Below are positions 6,237-7,058 of a DNA stretch of 7,058 nt, piece by piece. Position numbers and translations under genes: made by a program. Below the pieces are notes generated by a model that ran no database searches, was not told the origin of the DNA, and was given only the letters and a program-made list of their open reading frames with translations. The stretch comes from Deltaproteobacteria bacterium (GTDB taxonomy: Bacteria > SAR324 > NAC60-12). Position 1 is the stretch's first letter; every line of letters starts with the position of its first letter. Where the stretch lies: NCBI GenBank assembly GCA_002730365.1, contig PBZZ01000096.1, positions 1-7,058 of the forward strand. The letters are read 5' to 3'.

Positions 6237-6812
6237 TCAAAGCCATTGGCGTAGCGCAGACCAGATGGATTCGCGCCCAGACTTGTTTAGGGAGGAATGT
6301 GGTAGGGGGTCCTGCTCCAACTGGAGAGTAGTTCGAACTTGCTGAAGATGACTGTGGTACTGGCTCCGCTTGAGCTTATCCGTCTTGTTGGCCACAACCA
6401 GGACGGGCCGCTGGTAATGATCCAGCCAAGTCTTCATCTGGCGGTCATGCTCTCCTGGTTTGTGACGGACATCTACGATCAGCACGACACCTCGAAGAGT
6501 GGAGCGCTCCCCAAGATAGGCTTCAATCGTTTTCTGCCAGCCACGACGAACTGCTTCAGGCACCTTCGCGTAGCCATAACCAGGCAGATCGACCAGATGA
6601 AACAGGTCATTAATACAGAAAAAATTGATCAGCTGGGTCTTACCTGGCGTGGAGCTAGTCTTGACCAGTTGGTTGCGCTGTAGCAACGAATTGATCAAAG
6701 TGGATTTGCCCACGTTGGATTTTCCAGCGAAGGCAATTTCTGGGAAGCTTGGATGTGGAAATTGCTTGGACTGTGCTGCGCTAGTAAGAAATTCTGCAGA
6801 ATGAATCTTCAC
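6237..6812 (-). CDS. engB: Ribosome biogenesis GTPase EngB (YsxC/YihA)
   Basis: EngB is a small TRAFAC-class GTPase needed for late assembly of the 50S ribosomal subunit, and it is essential in several bacteria. The 191-residue product has all G motifs: G1 GKSNVGKST at 30-38, the switch I segment TPGKTQLINFF with Thr in the usual place (from 55), G3 DLPGYGYAKV at 75-84, G4 NKTDK at 142-146 and G5-like SSLNKSG at 173-179. Length is typical of the family (about 190-210). The start codon is GTG (reverse complement of 6810-6812); GGAAG (complement of 6820-6824) lies seven bases upstream as a ribosome-binding site. The start overlaps the stop of the preceding membrane protein gene in a GTGA, which suggests coupled translation. 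Confidence 0.95.
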   Translation of the reverse strand: MKIHSAEFLTSAAQSKQFPHPSFPEIAFAGKSNVGKSTLINSLLQRNQLVKTSSTPGKTQLINFFCINDLFHLVDLPGYGYAKVPEAVRRGWQKTIEAYLGERSTLRGVVLIVDVRHKPGEHDRQMKTWLDHYQRPVLVVANKTDKLKRSQYHSHLQQVRTTLQLEQDPLPHSSLNKSGRESIWSALRQWL

Positions 6813-7058
6813 TGTTTGTCTTCCGTTCCGACCTCACGGATCGTCACTTTGTCAGTGGTCCCCTCTGCTTCCTTCTCCGGATCTTCAAAATATTCTGCCG
6901 GGATTTCAAAGTGATGGACTGCCAAGGCTTGTAAGCGGTCCTGGCTACAAACCGCCTCATCTCGGGCCAAATCAAAGTATAACAGTGCGGTCAGAATCGA
7001 AGCATAAGGATAGAAAATCAATGCAGTCAGGTACTGTGTCCAGCGCAAGGCAGCCTGG
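6809..7058 (-). CDS. Membrane protein of unknown function, C-terminal part
   Basis: The reading frame is open to the window edge, so this is the 3' end of a longer gene. About 82 residues are visible. A hydrophobic stretch YLTALIFYPYASILTALLYF forms one probable transmembrane helix, immediately followed by DLARDEAV. The pattern of a final helix ending in LLYFDL and then a charged segment resembles the C-terminus of YciC/DUF975-like or glycerophosphodiester phosphodiesterase membrane-domain proteins, but only by recall and on a short stretch. The last 40 residues are acidic, hydrophilic and probably cytoplasmic (YFEDPEKEAEGTTDK). A TTG at 7048 could be taken for a start but is more likely internal, because coding continues upstream. 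The stop TGA overlaps the engB GTG, so the two genes probably share an mRNA. Confidence 0.7.
   Translation of the reverse strand, partial: QAALRWTQYLTALIFYPYASILTALLYFDLARDEAVCSQDRLQALAVHHFEIPAEYFEDPEKEAEGTTDKVTIREVGTEDKQ

Noticed and set aside
6339..6683. Forward open frame of 114 codons opposite engB
   Set aside because: It is antisense to the conserved G motifs of engB and has no family resemblance; engB explains the coding signal.
1..7058. Mobile element, CRISPR array, tRNA or other RNA gene, phage or defence genes
   Set aside because: No transposase or integrase motifs, direct-repeat arrays, tRNA-like cloverleaf or defence-type domains were seen; coding genes account for nearly all of the window.

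Overview
The window carries ordinary bacterial chromosomal genes at roughly balanced base composition. It starts in the last codons of the F1 ATP synthase beta subunit and ends inside a membrane protein gene. The ATP synthase order (beta then epsilon), RlmE and EngB/YsxC show a bacterium. An exported solute-binding protein with a cleavable-type signal and an FadD-like acyl-CoA synthetase fit a diderm, possibly a proteobacterium or relative. I cannot place it more precisely, and no single marker here settles the phylum.

Layout. Positions 1-87 (+) are the 3' end of atpD, followed by complete atpC (115-558, +), which closes the ATP synthase operon. A strong hairpin (569-594) ends that transcript. 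It overlaps the 3' end of the convergent rlmE (583-1191, -), so the rlmE stop codon lies in the hairpin loop. A 104-base divergent gap (1192-1295) then separates rlmE from a five-gene run on the + strand: a small helical protein of unknown function (1296-1670), a SRPBCC-fold protein (1748-2188), an exported periplasmic solute-binding protein of the branched-chain amino acid type (about 2223-3362), a divergent MurG-like glycosyltransferase (3371-4447) and a long-chain acyl-CoA synthetase (4466-6235). The last four lie close together (34, 8 and 18 bases apart), and no terminator is visible between them. On the - strand, convergent with the synthetase and only one base away, are engB (6237-6812) and, overlapping it by four bases, the C-terminal end of an integral membrane protein that runs off the window (6809-7058).

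How they may work together. The atpDC end, rlmE and engB are housekeeping genes for energy conversion and ribosome maturation. The middle run is the more interesting part. It puts a possible lipid-binding fold, an orphan periplasmic binding protein, a GT28/MurG-type transferase with a remodelled acceptor half and a fatty-acid-activating enzyme in one likely transcript. An envelope-lipid or glycolipid role is possible, but this rests only on neighbourhood. No mobile element, tRNA, rRNA, CRISPR array or obvious repeat family was seen.
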